Source: Candidatus Symbiobacter mobilis CR (GTDB lineage: Bacteria; Pseudomonadota; Gammaproteobacteria; Burkholderiales; Burkholderiaceae_C). From it: 64,000 nucleotides of DNA. Positions within the stretch are counted from its first letter, which is position 1, and the number at the start of each line of letters is the position of its first letter. Positions 15,526 to 24,673 of the stretch are shown one piece after another. The stretch is taken from assembly GCF_000477435.1 (NCBI RefSeq), contig NC_022576.1, forward strand, positions 2,927,841 to 2,991,840, in the 5' to 3' direction. The notes below the pieces were generated by a model. That model did no database searches and was not told the DNA's origin. It was given only the letters and a program-made list of their open reading frames with translations. Made by a program: the position numbers and the translations under genes.

Positions 15526-16578
15526 TCAGGCACTCTCGCTTTTGAGGAGCGCCCGATGTTCTTTGGATGGATTCAGCCACACCGTTCCAACAGGTGACCA
15601 ATTCCGTACCGCTCGGCTCTTCCACCGTTGTGGTCTGGCTGCCTTGGCCTGTTCATACACCCTGCTGCGGGTTGCGAGCAGCTCCTGGTCCATCCGCCGG
15701 TGCCTTTGCTCTGGCGTGACGAACCGTATCCCGCTGTGCCGGTGTTCGTTGTTGTACCAGGTCACAAATCCCAGTACCCACTGCCGTGCTTGATCCAGCG
15801 TCTCAAACGGCTTGGCTGGGTATTTCGGGCAGTACTTCATCGTCCGAAACAAACTTTCCGAGTACGGGTTGTCATCGCTCACCGATGGGCGGCTGAATGA
15901 GGGCACCACCCCCAACCTCTGCAACATTCCCAGCATCGTCACCCCTTTCATCGGGCTTCCGTTGTCCGAGTGCAGCACCAGTTGTTCCCGCGTGATCTCA
16001 TGCACCATGCACGCCTTCTCGATCAGGATCGCAGCGTGCTGTGCCGTTTCCTCACAATGCACTTCCCAGCCCATGATCTTCCGGCTGTATACGTCCACAG
16101 CCATGTATAGCCGGTAGAACTCCCCTTTGACCAGTGTCGGCATGTACGTGATGTCCCACGTCCACACACGATTCGGGCTACTTGCCTCCCATGCCTGTGG
16201 CCGATGCGTCTGCTTCGGTGCCCGCGCTCGACCTCGTCGGTTGCACTGCCCTGCTTCCCTCAGCACTCGATAAAACGTCGATTCCGATGCAAGATACCTC
16301 CCCCGATCCGCCAGTATCGGAACGATCTGCGACGGCGGCAGGCTCCCAAATTCCGCGCTGTTGCACACATCCAGTACCTCCTGCTTCTCCTCTGCCGTCA
16401 GCGCTTGTGGGTGGATGCGCTCCTGCGCCGCTTCCATGCGTCGATCGCTGAGCACTCCCTCTTTGCGCAACTGTTCCCGCCATCGCCGAAGGGTACGGCA
16501 CGTTATCTCCAGCACTGCGCAGGCTCGGCTCTCACGTGCTCCTTGCTGGCACGCTTCCTTGATCAGGTCTATGGCCAT
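15526..16578 (-). CDS. IS3-family transposase OrfB (DDE integrase)
   Basis: A 350-aa frame containing an HTH_21-like region and an rve integrase core. Catalytic acidic residues are visible in VWTWDITYMP (Asp), LVLHSDNGSPM (Asp) and DNPYSESLFRTMK (Glu). It is in the -1 frame relative to orfA, and that frame is open back to a run of seven A residues, so the active product is probably an OrfAB fusion. Confidence 0.9.
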   Translation of the reverse strand: MAIDLIKEACQQGARESRACAVLEITCRTLRRWREQLRKEGVLSDRRMEAAQERIHPQALTAEEKQEVLDVCNSAEFGSLPPSQIVPILADRGRYLASESTFYRVLREAGQCNRRGRARAPKQTHRPQAWEASSPNRVWTWDITYMPTLVKGEFYRLYMAVDVYSRKIMGWEVHCEETAQHAAILIEKACMVHEITREQLVLHSDNGSPMKGVTMLGMLQRLGVVPSFSRPSVSDDNPYSESLFRTMKYCPKYPAKPFETLDQARQWVLGFVTWYNNEHRHSGIRFVTPEQRHRRMDQELLATRSRVYEQAKAARPQRWKSRAVRNWSPVGTVWLNPSKEHRALLKSESA

Positions 16579-16598
16579 CTGTTTCAGCTCCGAGGTGA

Positions 16599-17087
16599 TC
16601 AGTCTTCCTCTTTGCTGCCCCAGATGGCCTGGACTTTTTTTGACAGCACCAGCAGTGCAGCCGCCTCCGCCAATGCTTTGTCCTTGCGCTTCAGCTCCTT
16701 TTCCAGGTGCCTGACCTTCTTGCGCTCCGCTCCAATATCCCCTGCATTGACAGGGCTTCGAATACTGTCCGCCTCTTCAAACACCTGCTCCCATGCCTGT
16801 AGGTGCTCTGGGTACAGCCCATTTTGTCGGCAGTACTCCGCCTTCTCGGCCTCGTTCATCGCCACCGTCTTCAGCACCGCAGCCGCCTTCGCTTTCCAGT
16901 CCCAGCCTTGCGGGTCTTCTGGCTTCGCGGGTACTACGTGACCCTGTGATCGGTATCGATTCCGCCATGCGTACAAGGTGGGCGTTGAAACGCCCGTCTC
17001 TTGGCTGATCTTCGCAATGCTTTGGCTGTTCGGTGGCATCATCTTGCGTGCTATCTGTTCCTGAAATTCCCGGCTGTATCTCGTCAT
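16599..17087 (-). CDS. IS3-family transposase OrfA
   Basis: A 162-aa protein starting MTRYSREFQEQIARKMM, with AAGGAC upstream. It has a helix-turn-helix (SQSIAKISQETGVSTPTLYAWRNRY) and a C-terminal leucine-zipper-like coiled coil (VRHLEKELKRKDKALAEAAALL). Near its end, positions 16635-16641 read A_AAA_AAA followed by G in the zero frame, a slippery site for -1 frameshifting into orfB. Confidence 0.88.
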   Translation of the reverse strand: MTRYSREFQEQIARKMMPPNSQSIAKISQETGVSTPTLYAWRNRYRSQGHVVPAKPEDPQGWDWKAKAAAVLKTVAMNEAEKAEYCRQNGLYPEHLQAWEQVFEEADSIRSPVNAGDIGAERKKVRHLEKELKRKDKALAEAAALLVLSKKVQAIWGSKEED

Positions 17088-17136
17088 CTCGGTGTCCTTC
17101 TCCGCCCCCGGGCTACTCAATTTATCGGACATCTAC

Positions 17137-17214
17137 TGTGACATAGGGGGTGGCTGGTCAGGCGCAAGCGGCAGATTGACGTGCGATGCGCAGGAAATGT
17201 GAGCGTAGGACATG
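17137..17214 (-). pseudogene. 5' stub of a gene broken by the IS3 element
   Basis: ATG at 17214 is preceded by AAAGGAAAAGTACC, a ribosome binding site like those of the other leftward island genes. The frame gives MSYAHISCASHVNLPLAPD and a few more residues, then ends at the IS3 boundary. Whether it belongs to the HD-domain fragment on the other side of the IS cannot be decided. Confidence 0.5.
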
Positions 17215-17654
17215 GTACTTTTCCTTTCGAACGAGTTTTTGACAGGCAGCCGTTTGCCAGCTACCCGGATGGGTGGTTTGGGTCGATACCGAGATGGCGA
17301 AGACGGTGATCACCATCTTGTAAAGGTGGCGGCTCGTGCCTCGTTCTGGCACAATTCATGCGGTGCAAAAATGCCTCGTGCCAAGAATTCAGCTCAAAAA
17401 GCTCTTCGCTTATCAGCTCAAGGGATGTGGCCGCTGTGTGCAGCTGATCGCGCGGCAATCACAGCGCGGTAAACAAACTCGTGCTAGCGAGATAATCCAA
17501 TGTGCATGGTTGCCCGACAAGCTGAGTTGGGGGGCGGTTTGGGCACTTTTGATGCGCTCATGGCTTGGGATATGGGCTCCGGACAAGGGACTGAAAATCC
17601 TTCGGGCACCATACCGACACTTATCACTACCAAATAAGCGGAGTAATGTAAGTA
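17215..17654. other. Intergenic region between divergent transcripts
   Basis: No gene is supported. It separates the broken leftward gene from the rightward DAC-like gene and must hold promoters for both. A weak relative of the shared motif (ATGTGCATGGTTGC near 17500) is present but has a 3-nt insertion. GC-rich imperfect repeats (TGCCTCGT twice near 17337 and 17371) are seen. Confidence 0.4.
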
Positions 17655-18794
17655 ATGAACAAAAATGACATGATTATTGATATAAATGACATGATTATTG
17701 ATATCGAGAAAAAGTATGAAGATGAGTGCCTTATTGCTCGAAAAATACCCCTCGCACCATTGCCTCCGCCAGATCAGTTTCGACATATGCTGTCCAGCGC
17801 CCTTGTGGCATCCAGAATGACCGAGGAAGGTCGACCAATTAAACTGCGGCTTGTTTATGAACAGAATCCATCACAGTTTGGTAATATATATCTTGGATTT
17901 TCTGTGGCGGTTGATTGTTCACCTCAAAACTTTACCAAGCTTGCCCCAGCATTTGACTTTGGAGACTGTGCTTTGGTGCTCTCTCTGTCAGATAAAAATG
18001 AAATAGAAATTCAAGGCATTCTAAAAGAGCAACGTAGTTACCGGAATCGGCTAAGGCGTGAAGCGTACTGCGCTCAGCCCCATCCCAGTCAAAAGAGGTC
18101 GAATCAAACAGGGCTTGCCATCAGGGTTGAATCTGCTGGTGTGCTCAGTCTTTCGGTTGGAACCAATGTGCCATTCATCACCATGCAAGATACAGGTGAG
18201 ACGATAGTCCAGAAATATATTTCATCTTTATTTCCAAAAGATTTAAATAGCTATTTATTGAACGCATTTCCACAAACTAATGTTATGATAAAAAAAGGTT
18301 TGCGACTGCAAGCGCTTGATTATCTATTAACGGAAATAGGCCAGCGCGGACATGGTGCCACACTGCTGATCGTTCCGCCCGATGCCAAAAAACCCGCCGA
18401 CGAGCTCCACTATGCGACACGCTCATTTAACGAAAATTTGCCATTGTGCCTGGATGGGGATATTGAACATACGGAGCCAGAAATTGTGGCACATCTAAAT
18501 TTTCTGGCGCAACTCGCCACAGTGGATGGCGCGTTGGTTTTAACGGATGAATTTGAACTGATCGGTTTCGCTGCGAAATTGCGGGTGCTCCCGGTGGATT
18601 ATGTTTATCAGGGTAATAAACCTGTCAATATCGACGCATTTGGCATGCGTCACAATTCCGGAGCTGGTTTTGCCTCGGCATGCGAGGGCGCGTTTGTGTT
18701 CGTCATTTCGGCAGATGGTCCGCTAAGCGTTTTCTATCGTCCAAAAAACTGTGAACGGGTTCAATATTGGCATACACCGCTACTATTACCGTAG
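17655..18794 (+). CDS. Diadenylate-cyclase-like (DAC/DisA_N-fold) protein
   Basis: A 379-aa protein. Its C-terminal 100 residues carry the two signatures of the DisA_N fold: VDGALVLTDEFELIGFAAKL (Asp291-Gly-Ala) and GMRHNSGAGFASACEGAFVFVISADGPLSVF (Arg332-His333), in place of DGA and GTRHRSA. It may be a diadenylate cyclase with an altered active site or one of the DAC-related sensor domains (DACNV-like) described in conflict systems. The start has GGAG 11 nt upstream; codons 5-11 and 12-18 repeat (NDMIIDI twice), so a later ATG is possible. The WD40 NTPase gene follows after 13 nt. Confidence 0.72.
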   Translation: MNKNDMIIDINDMIIDIEKKYEDECLIARKIPLAPLPPPDQFRHMLSSALVASRMTEEGRPIKLRLVYEQNPSQFGNIYLGFSVAVDCSPQNFTKLAPAFDFGDCALVLSLSDKNEIEIQGILKEQRSYRNRLRREAYCAQPHPSQKRSNQTGLAIRVESAGVLSLSVGTNVPFITMQDTGETIVQKYISSLFPKDLNSYLLNAFPQTNVMIKKGLRLQALDYLLTEIGQRGHGATLLIVPPDAKKPADELHYATRSFNENLPLCLDGDIEHTEPEIVAHLNFLAQLATVDGALVLTDEFELIGFAAKLRVLPVDYVYQGNKPVNIDAFGMRHNSGAGFASACEGAFVFVISADGPLSVFYRPKNCERVQYWHTPLLLP

Positions 18795-18807
18795 TAAGGC
18801 TTAGACC

Positions 18808-21800
18808 ATGACTGTAAAGTGCAATTTCTGTGGTCAACAATTCGATAGGATAGATTCACCAGACAACTTGTGTTCTGTGTGTCTAGCTGGCGAATTGATT
18901 GCCCAGACCCATGACGACCAAGTTGACCAGATACTAGACGGTAAATTCACTGCCCCGCCCACTGATTACGGGAAGGGCTTGGTTCTCGTTTTGCCGCAAG
19001 TACTTCAGGACAGTGCGGGCCGCTATGCCGGAGACTGCTACGGGCGTGACTGGCTGCGCACAAAGATCTCTGATTTCGTCCGTCACAATGTGCAAGGCTA
19101 TGTCATCATCGCTGCCGATGCCATTTGGGGCAAGACCCACTTCGCCCTCGATTGGTACCGAAACACCCTAAAGCGAGACTCCGATAAACCCCTCGCAAGT
19201 TCAGAACTGCCACCGCTGTCGGGCTGGGCTTTCATCCGCAAGGAAGCAGTACCTATTTACAGTAACCCCGTCGACATCCTGTTGTGGCTTGAAGCGCAGA
19301 CGCGCAATCAAAGGGATATGCCCTACAGCGATCAGAGGCCGGCCCCGGGCCAAGCGACCATAGGTGACTTCAAAAGTTTCAATGCTGACGGTCCGAAGAA
19401 ACTTGCCGAGCATTTCTACAACTTTCTTGTCGAGCTAGGCGGGCATGCGCAGACAAAAGGCGATCAGGCCATCCTGTTGCTCGACGGGGTTGACGAAATC
19501 TGGGGCAGCAGTGGCACCCACCCCAGTTCGCTGTTTCCCGGTGCCCTGCCACTGATGCTGCCGAAAGGAGTATTTATCGTCCTCTTGTCCCGACCCGGCA
19601 AACACTTGCGCTGGAAGAGCGGCGATCCGCAAAGCCCCTGTCTGACGCTCGACCTGGCGAGTGCCTTCAAGCCGGGGGCAGCCGATGACGGCCAGCTCGA
19701 CCTGCTGCGCCAAGGCAATCAGAAAGACTTGGAGAGCTATCTCGAAGGCCGTCTTGAGAAAATGCGCAACGATGGCCTGGTCAAACTCGACGAGTGGCAA
19801 AAATTGAACAGGGATTTGCTCGATGCTGCGCAGGGCTACCTCATTGTCCTGATCACCCTGCTGGCCAATGACATTAACCTCGCTGATCGGCTGGAAGCTT
19901 GGCGGAACAACCCGAAGAGCCTGCCACGCGGCCCGAAGGAGTTGTTTGCCGGTGTGCTCATCCGCATCCTCGAACACCTGCGCGTCGAAGCTAACCGGAA
20001 CGGGCTGGACGATACCTGCTGCAACTGCCAGGTGATCACCTCTCTGGGCCTTGCCGCGAGTCTGCGCCAACCCATGACCATGAAAGGACTGGGGCTGCTG
20101 CTGTTCCCGAACAAAAAGCCGGTGGCCCAATCAGCACTCTCGTGCCCGATAGCACTCTCGTGCCCGATGACTGCAGACGCTTGCAAAGCCGCGCTGGATT
20201 ATTGCGCCGAGGTTTTCGTTGGTCAACACGCTGGTGACCATGGGGTCGTGCTGGCCTTCTGGCACCCGCTGATGCGCGACATCGCCATCGCGGCGTTTCG
20301 AGCACTGTGGTCGCACCAGGATATCAACGTCGCAAACATCGTTGCGGCACTGGGGCAGGACGCCACGACCACACTCCAACCCTTGCACCGCTGGCTGGCG
20401 ATGTGCAGCCAACGGTTTTGGAAAGGCGGTCACGTGGATGAAGATAAGCGTGCCGCGTGTGCCTATGCCCTGGCCTGGGGACCCTGGCATGGCTTGCATA
20501 GCGGTAACCAGGAGGTCAGCGGCCAGTCGATCAATACGCTACAAGATCCTGTCTATCTGCAAACGGTTTACAGTAGATTTGGCAATCAGGCTGGGCGCAT
20601 TCTGGATCCGACCGTGGCCGAGGCTCTCGGTCACCCCGACAACACCCACCCGCAGCTTCTTGGATGGGTGCAACGCGCGCTGGTGCATCACGACCGTGCA
20701 CTGGCTGAGGGGGAACTGGCAGTCGCCTCAGTGCTTTACAACGACCTGTGTGGGTCCGATGCCATCGATGCCCAATGGCGCCAAACAGTGCATGAATTAG
20801 CCCTGGCCGCCGGACCGGTGAGGTGGGCGCCGGGCAGTCCGCCCCAGATGCTGAAATTCAAATTTCAGGAGTACGTTACTTCAATTGCCTTTTCTCCGGA
20901 CGCCCGCTGGCTGGCGGTTGCAACGGGTAAGGATATTGTTCTGCTTGAGGCGCAGGGTGATGCATTTCGCGAGACGACCCGGCTGCAGGGGCATAGCAAC
21001 TGGGTCAACTATGTGGTCTTCTCTGGGAAGCGTACCGAGGGTGGCTTCTGGCTGGCAAGTGCGTCAAGTGATGGCGTTGGCCTGTGGTCGGTGCCAGCCA
21101 CAGGCGATGTTGGCGGCCCGATGATTCTGCTCAAAGGGCATACTGGCAGGGTCAATCATGTGGCCTTTTCTGGAGAGCGCGCTGACGGTGGCTTCTGGTT
21201 GGCGAGTGCGTCAAGTGATGGCAACGTCGGCCTGTGGTCGGTGCCAGCCACAGGCGGTGTCAGCGGCCCGATGATTCCGCTCGAAGGGCATACTGACGGG
21301 GTCAATCATGTGGCCTTTTCCGAGAAGCGCGTTGATAATGGCTTCTGGCTGGCAAGTTCCTCTGGTAATCTCAACCTCGGCATGTGGACAGGTACCTCTG
21401 GGGATCCCAACGTCGGCCTGTGGTCGGTGCCAGCCACAGGCGGTGTCAGCGACCCGATGATTCAGCTCGAGGGGCATACTGGCTGGGTCAATCATGTGGC
21501 CTTTTCCGAGAAGCGCGCTGACAATAGCTTCTGGCTGGCGAGTGCCTCTGATGATGGCAACGTCGGCCTGTGGTCGGTGCCAGCCACAGACGACGGTGTC
21601 AGCGGCCCGATGATTCAGCTCGAGGGGAGGAGAAGTCGTCATATGGCCTTTTCCGGGAAGCGCGCTGAAGGTGGCTTCTGGTTGGCGAGTGCGTCTGGCT
21701 TCTGGTTGGCGAGTGCGTCAAGTGATGATGGCTTCGATGACAAAGTCGGCCTGTGGTCGGTGGCGGCCACAGACGGTGTCAGCGGCCAGATGATCCTGCT

Positions 21801-23289
21801 CGGGGGGCATACTGACGATGTCAATCATGTGGCCTTTTCTGGAGAGCGCGCTGAAGGTGGCTTCTGGTTGGCGAGTGCGTCAAGTGATGGCAACGTTGGC
21901 CTGTGGTCGGTGCCAGCCACAGGCGATGTTGGCGGCCCGATGATGCGACTCGAGGGGCATATCAACGTTGTTGGGAACCTCGCCTTTTCCGGGGAACGTG
22001 CTGAGGGTGGCTACTGGCTGGCGAGTGCCGATCTACACAACGTCTGCCTGTGGTCGGTCGAAGGCTCAGGCGGTGTCAGCGACTTGAAGATTCAGTTCGA
22101 CGGGCATACCGACACTGTTAATCATGTGGCCTTTTCCGGGGAACGTGCTGAGGGTGGCTACTGGCTGGCGAGTGCGTCAAAGGATCACAACGTCTGCCTG
22201 TGGTCGGTCGAAGGCTCAGGCGGTGTCAGCGGCCAGATGATTCAGCTCGAGGGGCATAGCGACCGGGTCCACTATGTGGCCTTCTCTGGGAAGCGTACCG
22301 AGGGTGGCTTCTGGCTGGCGAGTGCCTGTTTGGATGGCAACGTCGGCCTGTGGTCGGTGCCAGCCACAGGCGATGTTGGCGGCTCGATGATCCTGCTCAA
22401 GAGGAATCCTGAAAGTGTCATACATGTGGCCTTTTCTGGAGAGCGCGCTGAAGGTGGCTTCTGGTTGGCGAGTGCCTCTTCGTATGGCAACGCCGGCCTG
22501 TGGTCGGTGGCGCCCGAAGTCGGTGTCAGCGGCCCGATGATTCCGCTCAAAGGGCATCATACTGAAGGTGCCAAACATGTGGCCTTCTCTGAGAATCGTA
22601 CCGAGGGTGGCTTCTGGCTGGCGAGTGCGTCAAGGGATGGCAACGTCCGCCTGTGGTCGGTGCCAGCCACAGGCGATGTTGGCGGCCTGATGATGCTGCT
22701 CAAGGGGCATACTGAAAGTGTCAAACATGTAGCCTTTTCCGGGGTGCGCGCTGACAATGGCTTCTGGTTGGCGAGTGCGTCAAGTGATGACAACGTCGGC
22801 CTGTGGTCGGTGGCGCCCGAAGTCGGTGTCAGCGGCCCGATGATTCCGCTCAAAGGGCATACTAAAGGTGTCCAACATGTGGCCTTCTCTGGGAAGCGTA
22901 CCGATGGTGGCTTCTGGTTGGCGAGTGCGTCTGATGATCACAGTGTAGGGCTTTGGTCGGTGGCACCCGAAGTCGGTGTCCGTGATCCTATGAGTCGGCT
23001 CCAGGGGCATACTGAAAGTGTCAATCGTGTAGCCTTTTGCGGGGAGCGCGCTAACGGCAATCCAGTGTTGGTATCGGCCAGCGACAGGGAGATCATCTTC
23101 TGGCGCATTCCGGACGGTCTGCTACTGGCACGAGTTTCCTTCAGCGCCGACGCAATACAAATCATGAGTCTGCGCTGGAGCACCGACCAGCAAATGCTGC
23201 TTGTTGCGGGCGTGCTGGGTACCCGGGCGGTCAACCTGAGCCTGATCGTTCCTGAGTGGCTGTTGTCGGGAGAGCACAGCGCCCCTTGA
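18808..23289 (+). CDS. Zinc-ribbon STAND-like NTPase with WD40 propeller
   Basis: A 1493-aa protein. Residues 1-30 hold a treble-clef or zinc-ribbon pattern (Cys5, Cys8, Cys22, Cys25). Residues about 85-480 look like a NACHT/STAND-type P-loop NTPase: VIIAADAIWGKTHFALDW with a degenerate Walker A and AILLLDGVDEIWG as Walker B. A helical region follows to about 685. The rest is about 15 WD40 repeats, most nearly identical. STAND proteins act as switches in which the repeat domain senses a ligand and the NTPase oligomerises. No effector domain is obvious, so the paired DAC-like protein may be the partner. Confidence 0.82.
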   Translation: MTVKCNFCGQQFDRIDSPDNLCSVCLAGELIAQTHDDQVDQILDGKFTAPPTDYGKGLVLVLPQVLQDSAGRYAGDCYGRDWLRTKISDFVRHNVQGYVIIAADAIWGKTHFALDWYRNTLKRDSDKPLASSELPPLSGWAFIRKEAVPIYSNPVDILLWLEAQTRNQRDMPYSDQRPAPGQATIGDFKSFNADGPKKLAEHFYNFLVELGGHAQTKGDQAILLLDGVDEIWGSSGTHPSSLFPGALPLMLPKGVFIVLLSRPGKHLRWKSGDPQSPCLTLDLASAFKPGAADDGQLDLLRQGNQKDLESYLEGRLEKMRNDGLVKLDEWQKLNRDLLDAAQGYLIVLITLLANDINLADRLEAWRNNPKSLPRGPKELFAGVLIRILEHLRVEANRNGLDDTCCNCQVITSLGLAASLRQPMTMKGLGLLLFPNKKPVAQSALSCPIALSCPMTADACKAALDYCAEVFVGQHAGDHGVVLAFWHPLMRDIAIAAFRALWSHQDINVANIVAALGQDATTTLQPLHRWLAMCSQRFWKGGHVDEDKRAACAYALAWGPWHGLHSGNQEVSGQSINTLQDPVYLQTVYSRFGNQAGRILDPTVAEALGHPDNTHPQLLGWVQRALVHHDRALAEGELAVASVLYNDLCGSDAIDAQWRQTVHELALAAGPVRWAPGSPPQMLKFKFQEYVTSIAFSPDARWLAVATGKDIVLLEAQGDAFRETTRLQGHSNWVNYVVFSGKRTEGGFWLASASSDGVGLWSVPATGDVGGPMILLKGHTGRVNHVAFSGERADGGFWLASASSDGNVGLWSVPATGGVSGPMIPLEGHTDGVNHVAFSEKRVDNGFWLASSSGNLNLGMWTGTSGDPNVGLWSVPATGGVSDPMIQLEGHTGWVNHVAFSEKRADNSFWLASASDDGNVGLWSVPATDDGVSGPMIQLEGRRSRHMAFSGKRAEGGFWLASASGFWLASASSDDGFDDKVGLWSVAATDGVSGQMILLGGHTDDVNHVAFSGERAEGGFWLASASSDGNVGLWSVPATGDVGGPMMRLEGHINVVGNLAFSGERAEGGYWLASADLHNVCLWSVEGSGGVSDLKIQFDGHTDTVNHVAFSGERAEGGYWLASASKDHNVCLWSVEGSGGVSGQMIQLEGHSDRVHYVAFSGKRTEGGFWLASACLDGNVGLWSVPATGDVGGSMILLKRNPESVIHVAFSGERAEGGFWLASASSYGNAGLWSVAPEVGVSGPMIPLKGHHTEGAKHVAFSENRTEGGFWLASASRDGNVRLWSVPATGDVGGLMMLLKGHTESVKHVAFSGVRADNGFWLASASSDDNVGLWSVAPEVGVSGPMIPLKGHTKGVQHVAFSGKRTDGGFWLASASDDHSVGLWSVAPEVGVRDPMSRLQGHTESVNRVAFCGERANGNPVLVSASDREIIFWRIPDGLLLARVSFSADAIQIMSLRWSTDQQMLLVAGVLGTRAVNLSLIVPEWLLSGEHSAP
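20995..23040 (+). repeat. Homogenised WD40 coding repeats
   Basis: About 13 tandem units of roughly 140-155 bp encode GH(T/S)..VNHVAFSG(E/K)R.(E/D)GGFWLASASSDGNVGLWSV-type blades. Units share long identical stretches, with differences clustered after GH and after WSV. Local slippage is visible: FWLASAS is doubled near 21680, and NVGLW-type sequence is partly doubled near 21370-21420. This points to recent amplification and gene conversion. Confidence 0.85.
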
Positions 23290-23313
23290 CGCTTGCGCTT
23301 GGTAGCCGCGTGC

Positions 23314-24639
23314 TCAGGTGGCGCACAGATGGGGCGTCAATGCACAGCCCACTGCATCGACCCGCAAGGGCGAATGCACCACCCGAACATCCTGTAGCCC
23401 GTCGCGGTAGGCGTTGATAAAAGCTTTGCCGAGGCTGCGCTCGATCAGGTACTCGTCCTGGCGTACGCCAAAGCGCTGGTCGGCGCGCGCAATCAGCTCG
23501 GCGACGGACTCGGGGGTGACTTCCTTTACCGAGACGCCATAGGTTCGGCCGGTGCGTTCGATGGCGGCGACCATGGCAGCGGCGCGGTGGCGGGACTCCA
23601 GGGGCCGGAACAAGGCAAACGCCTGGATGCGTCCGACCAGTTCACGCGGGATGTGCTGTTCGACCAGGTGCCGCCGGCAGAGCTCGTCGATAAGGTCTTC
23701 ACCGGCGTTGCGCTCGAGTTGGTCGATGTCGCCGAGCAGTCGGTCGGCTCCAAGGTTGCTGGTGAAGGCCAGGATGGATTCGCGGGCATCAATTTCATGG
23801 CGACCGTCGACGCTGGCGGCGCTGCTGATCCGCCCCGCGTCCATCAGGTTCATGAACATTCGGAAAACATCCCGGTGCGCTTTCTCGATCTCGTCAAAGA
23901 GCAAGACGCTTTTCGGGTAGCGCGCCAGATGGCGAATGAACTGCGAGCTGTCACCGTGGCCCGCATAGCCTTGCGGAGAGCCGAGTAGTTGAGAGACGCG
24001 ATAGGCCTCCTGGTATTCGGCCATGTCCAGGCGCAGAAACTGGTAGCCGCTGTCTTTCAGGGACTGAGCCAGGGCCTGGCAGGCGCTGGTTTTGCCCACG
24101 CCGGTGGGGCCGAGCAGAAATAAGGTCGTCGGACGCGTGGGCTGGCGGCGCGAGGCATGTCTGACCGCGAGTTCGGCGATGGTTTGCACTGCGCTGTCTT
24201 GGCCGAAGATGGTGCTCTGGATGGATTGCTGGATGTCCTCGACACGGATGTCGGCGATGGCCTTCTGGCGTTCGGAGACGGCGTCGGCGACGGCGTCCAG
24301 GTCGGTCAGCGTTTCTGGGGCTTGAGCTTGACTTGATGCACGCCCATCAAAAGCATCACTGAGCGGACCCTGGACAAAACGTATCAGGGCATCGAAGCTG
24401 TCGAAGACGATTTCGCCTGATTCGAACAGGGGGCGGAGCTCAGCGGTTCCCGCATAGGCCGTACCAGGGTCCACTAGCAGCGCATAGCGGCCGCTCGGCC
24501 TGGCTTCGAAGCCGACCCTGCCACGCTGCGGTTGGCAGCCGGAAGGCAAGGTGCAGTCGCTAAATACCACTGTGGATCGTGTCAGGCGTTGCCGAAGGTC
24601 GGCGAATGCATCCCCACTACCATTGATGAACTGTTTCAT
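23314..24639 (-). CDS. ClpB/ClpA D2-like AAA+ ATPase
   Basis: A 441-aa protein with an AAA+ module of the Hsp100 second-ATPase type: IFGQDSAVQTIAE, Walker A GPTGVGKT, RLDMAEYQEAYRVSQLLGSPQGYAGHG (pore-loop region), Walker B VLLFDEIEKAH, sensor 1 LAFTSNLG and a C-terminal D2-small domain with F.PE.RI-type sequence (IPRELVGRIQAFALFRPL). The first 130 residues are unique. With the D1-like protein at 13520-14767 it looks like an Hsp100 split into two genes. The start at 24639 follows AAAGGA. It converges on the WD40 gene with a 24-nt gap. Confidence 0.85.
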   Translation of the reverse strand: MKQFINGSGDAFADLRQRLTRSTVVFSDCTLPSGCQPQRGRVGFEARPSGRYALLVDPGTAYAGTAELRPLFESGEIVFDSFDALIRFVQGPLSDAFDGRASSQAQAPETLTDLDAVADAVSERQKAIADIRVEDIQQSIQSTIFGQDSAVQTIAELAVRHASRRQPTRPTTLFLLGPTGVGKTSACQALAQSLKDSGYQFLRLDMAEYQEAYRVSQLLGSPQGYAGHGDSSQFIRHLARYPKSVLLFDEIEKAHRDVFRMFMNLMDAGRISSAASVDGRHEIDARESILAFTSNLGADRLLGDIDQLERNAGEDLIDELCRRHLVEQHIPRELVGRIQAFALFRPLESRHRAAAMVAAIERTGRTYGVSVKEVTPESVAELIARADQRFGVRQDEYLIERSLGKAFINAYRDGLQDVRVVHSPLRVDAVGCALTPHLCAT

Positions 24640-24673
24640 CGAAGTTTCCTTTCCGTTTGGATTGCATGGCAAG

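Larger units (their letters stand above)
15510..17131 (-). mobile_element. IS3-family insertion sequence
   Basis: A roughly 1.62-kb element with short inverted tips (AGATGTCCG at the left, mirrored at the right near 17131). It carries overlapping-frame orfA and orfB on the minus strand. I see no matching target duplication, and different broken genes lie on each side, so a deletion probably followed insertion. Tip positions are approximate to a few bases. Confidence 0.8.

Noticed and set aside
20995..23040. Regular repeats that could suggest a CRISPR-like or satellite array
   Set aside because: The units are about 140-155 bp, stay in frame and encode WD40 blades.
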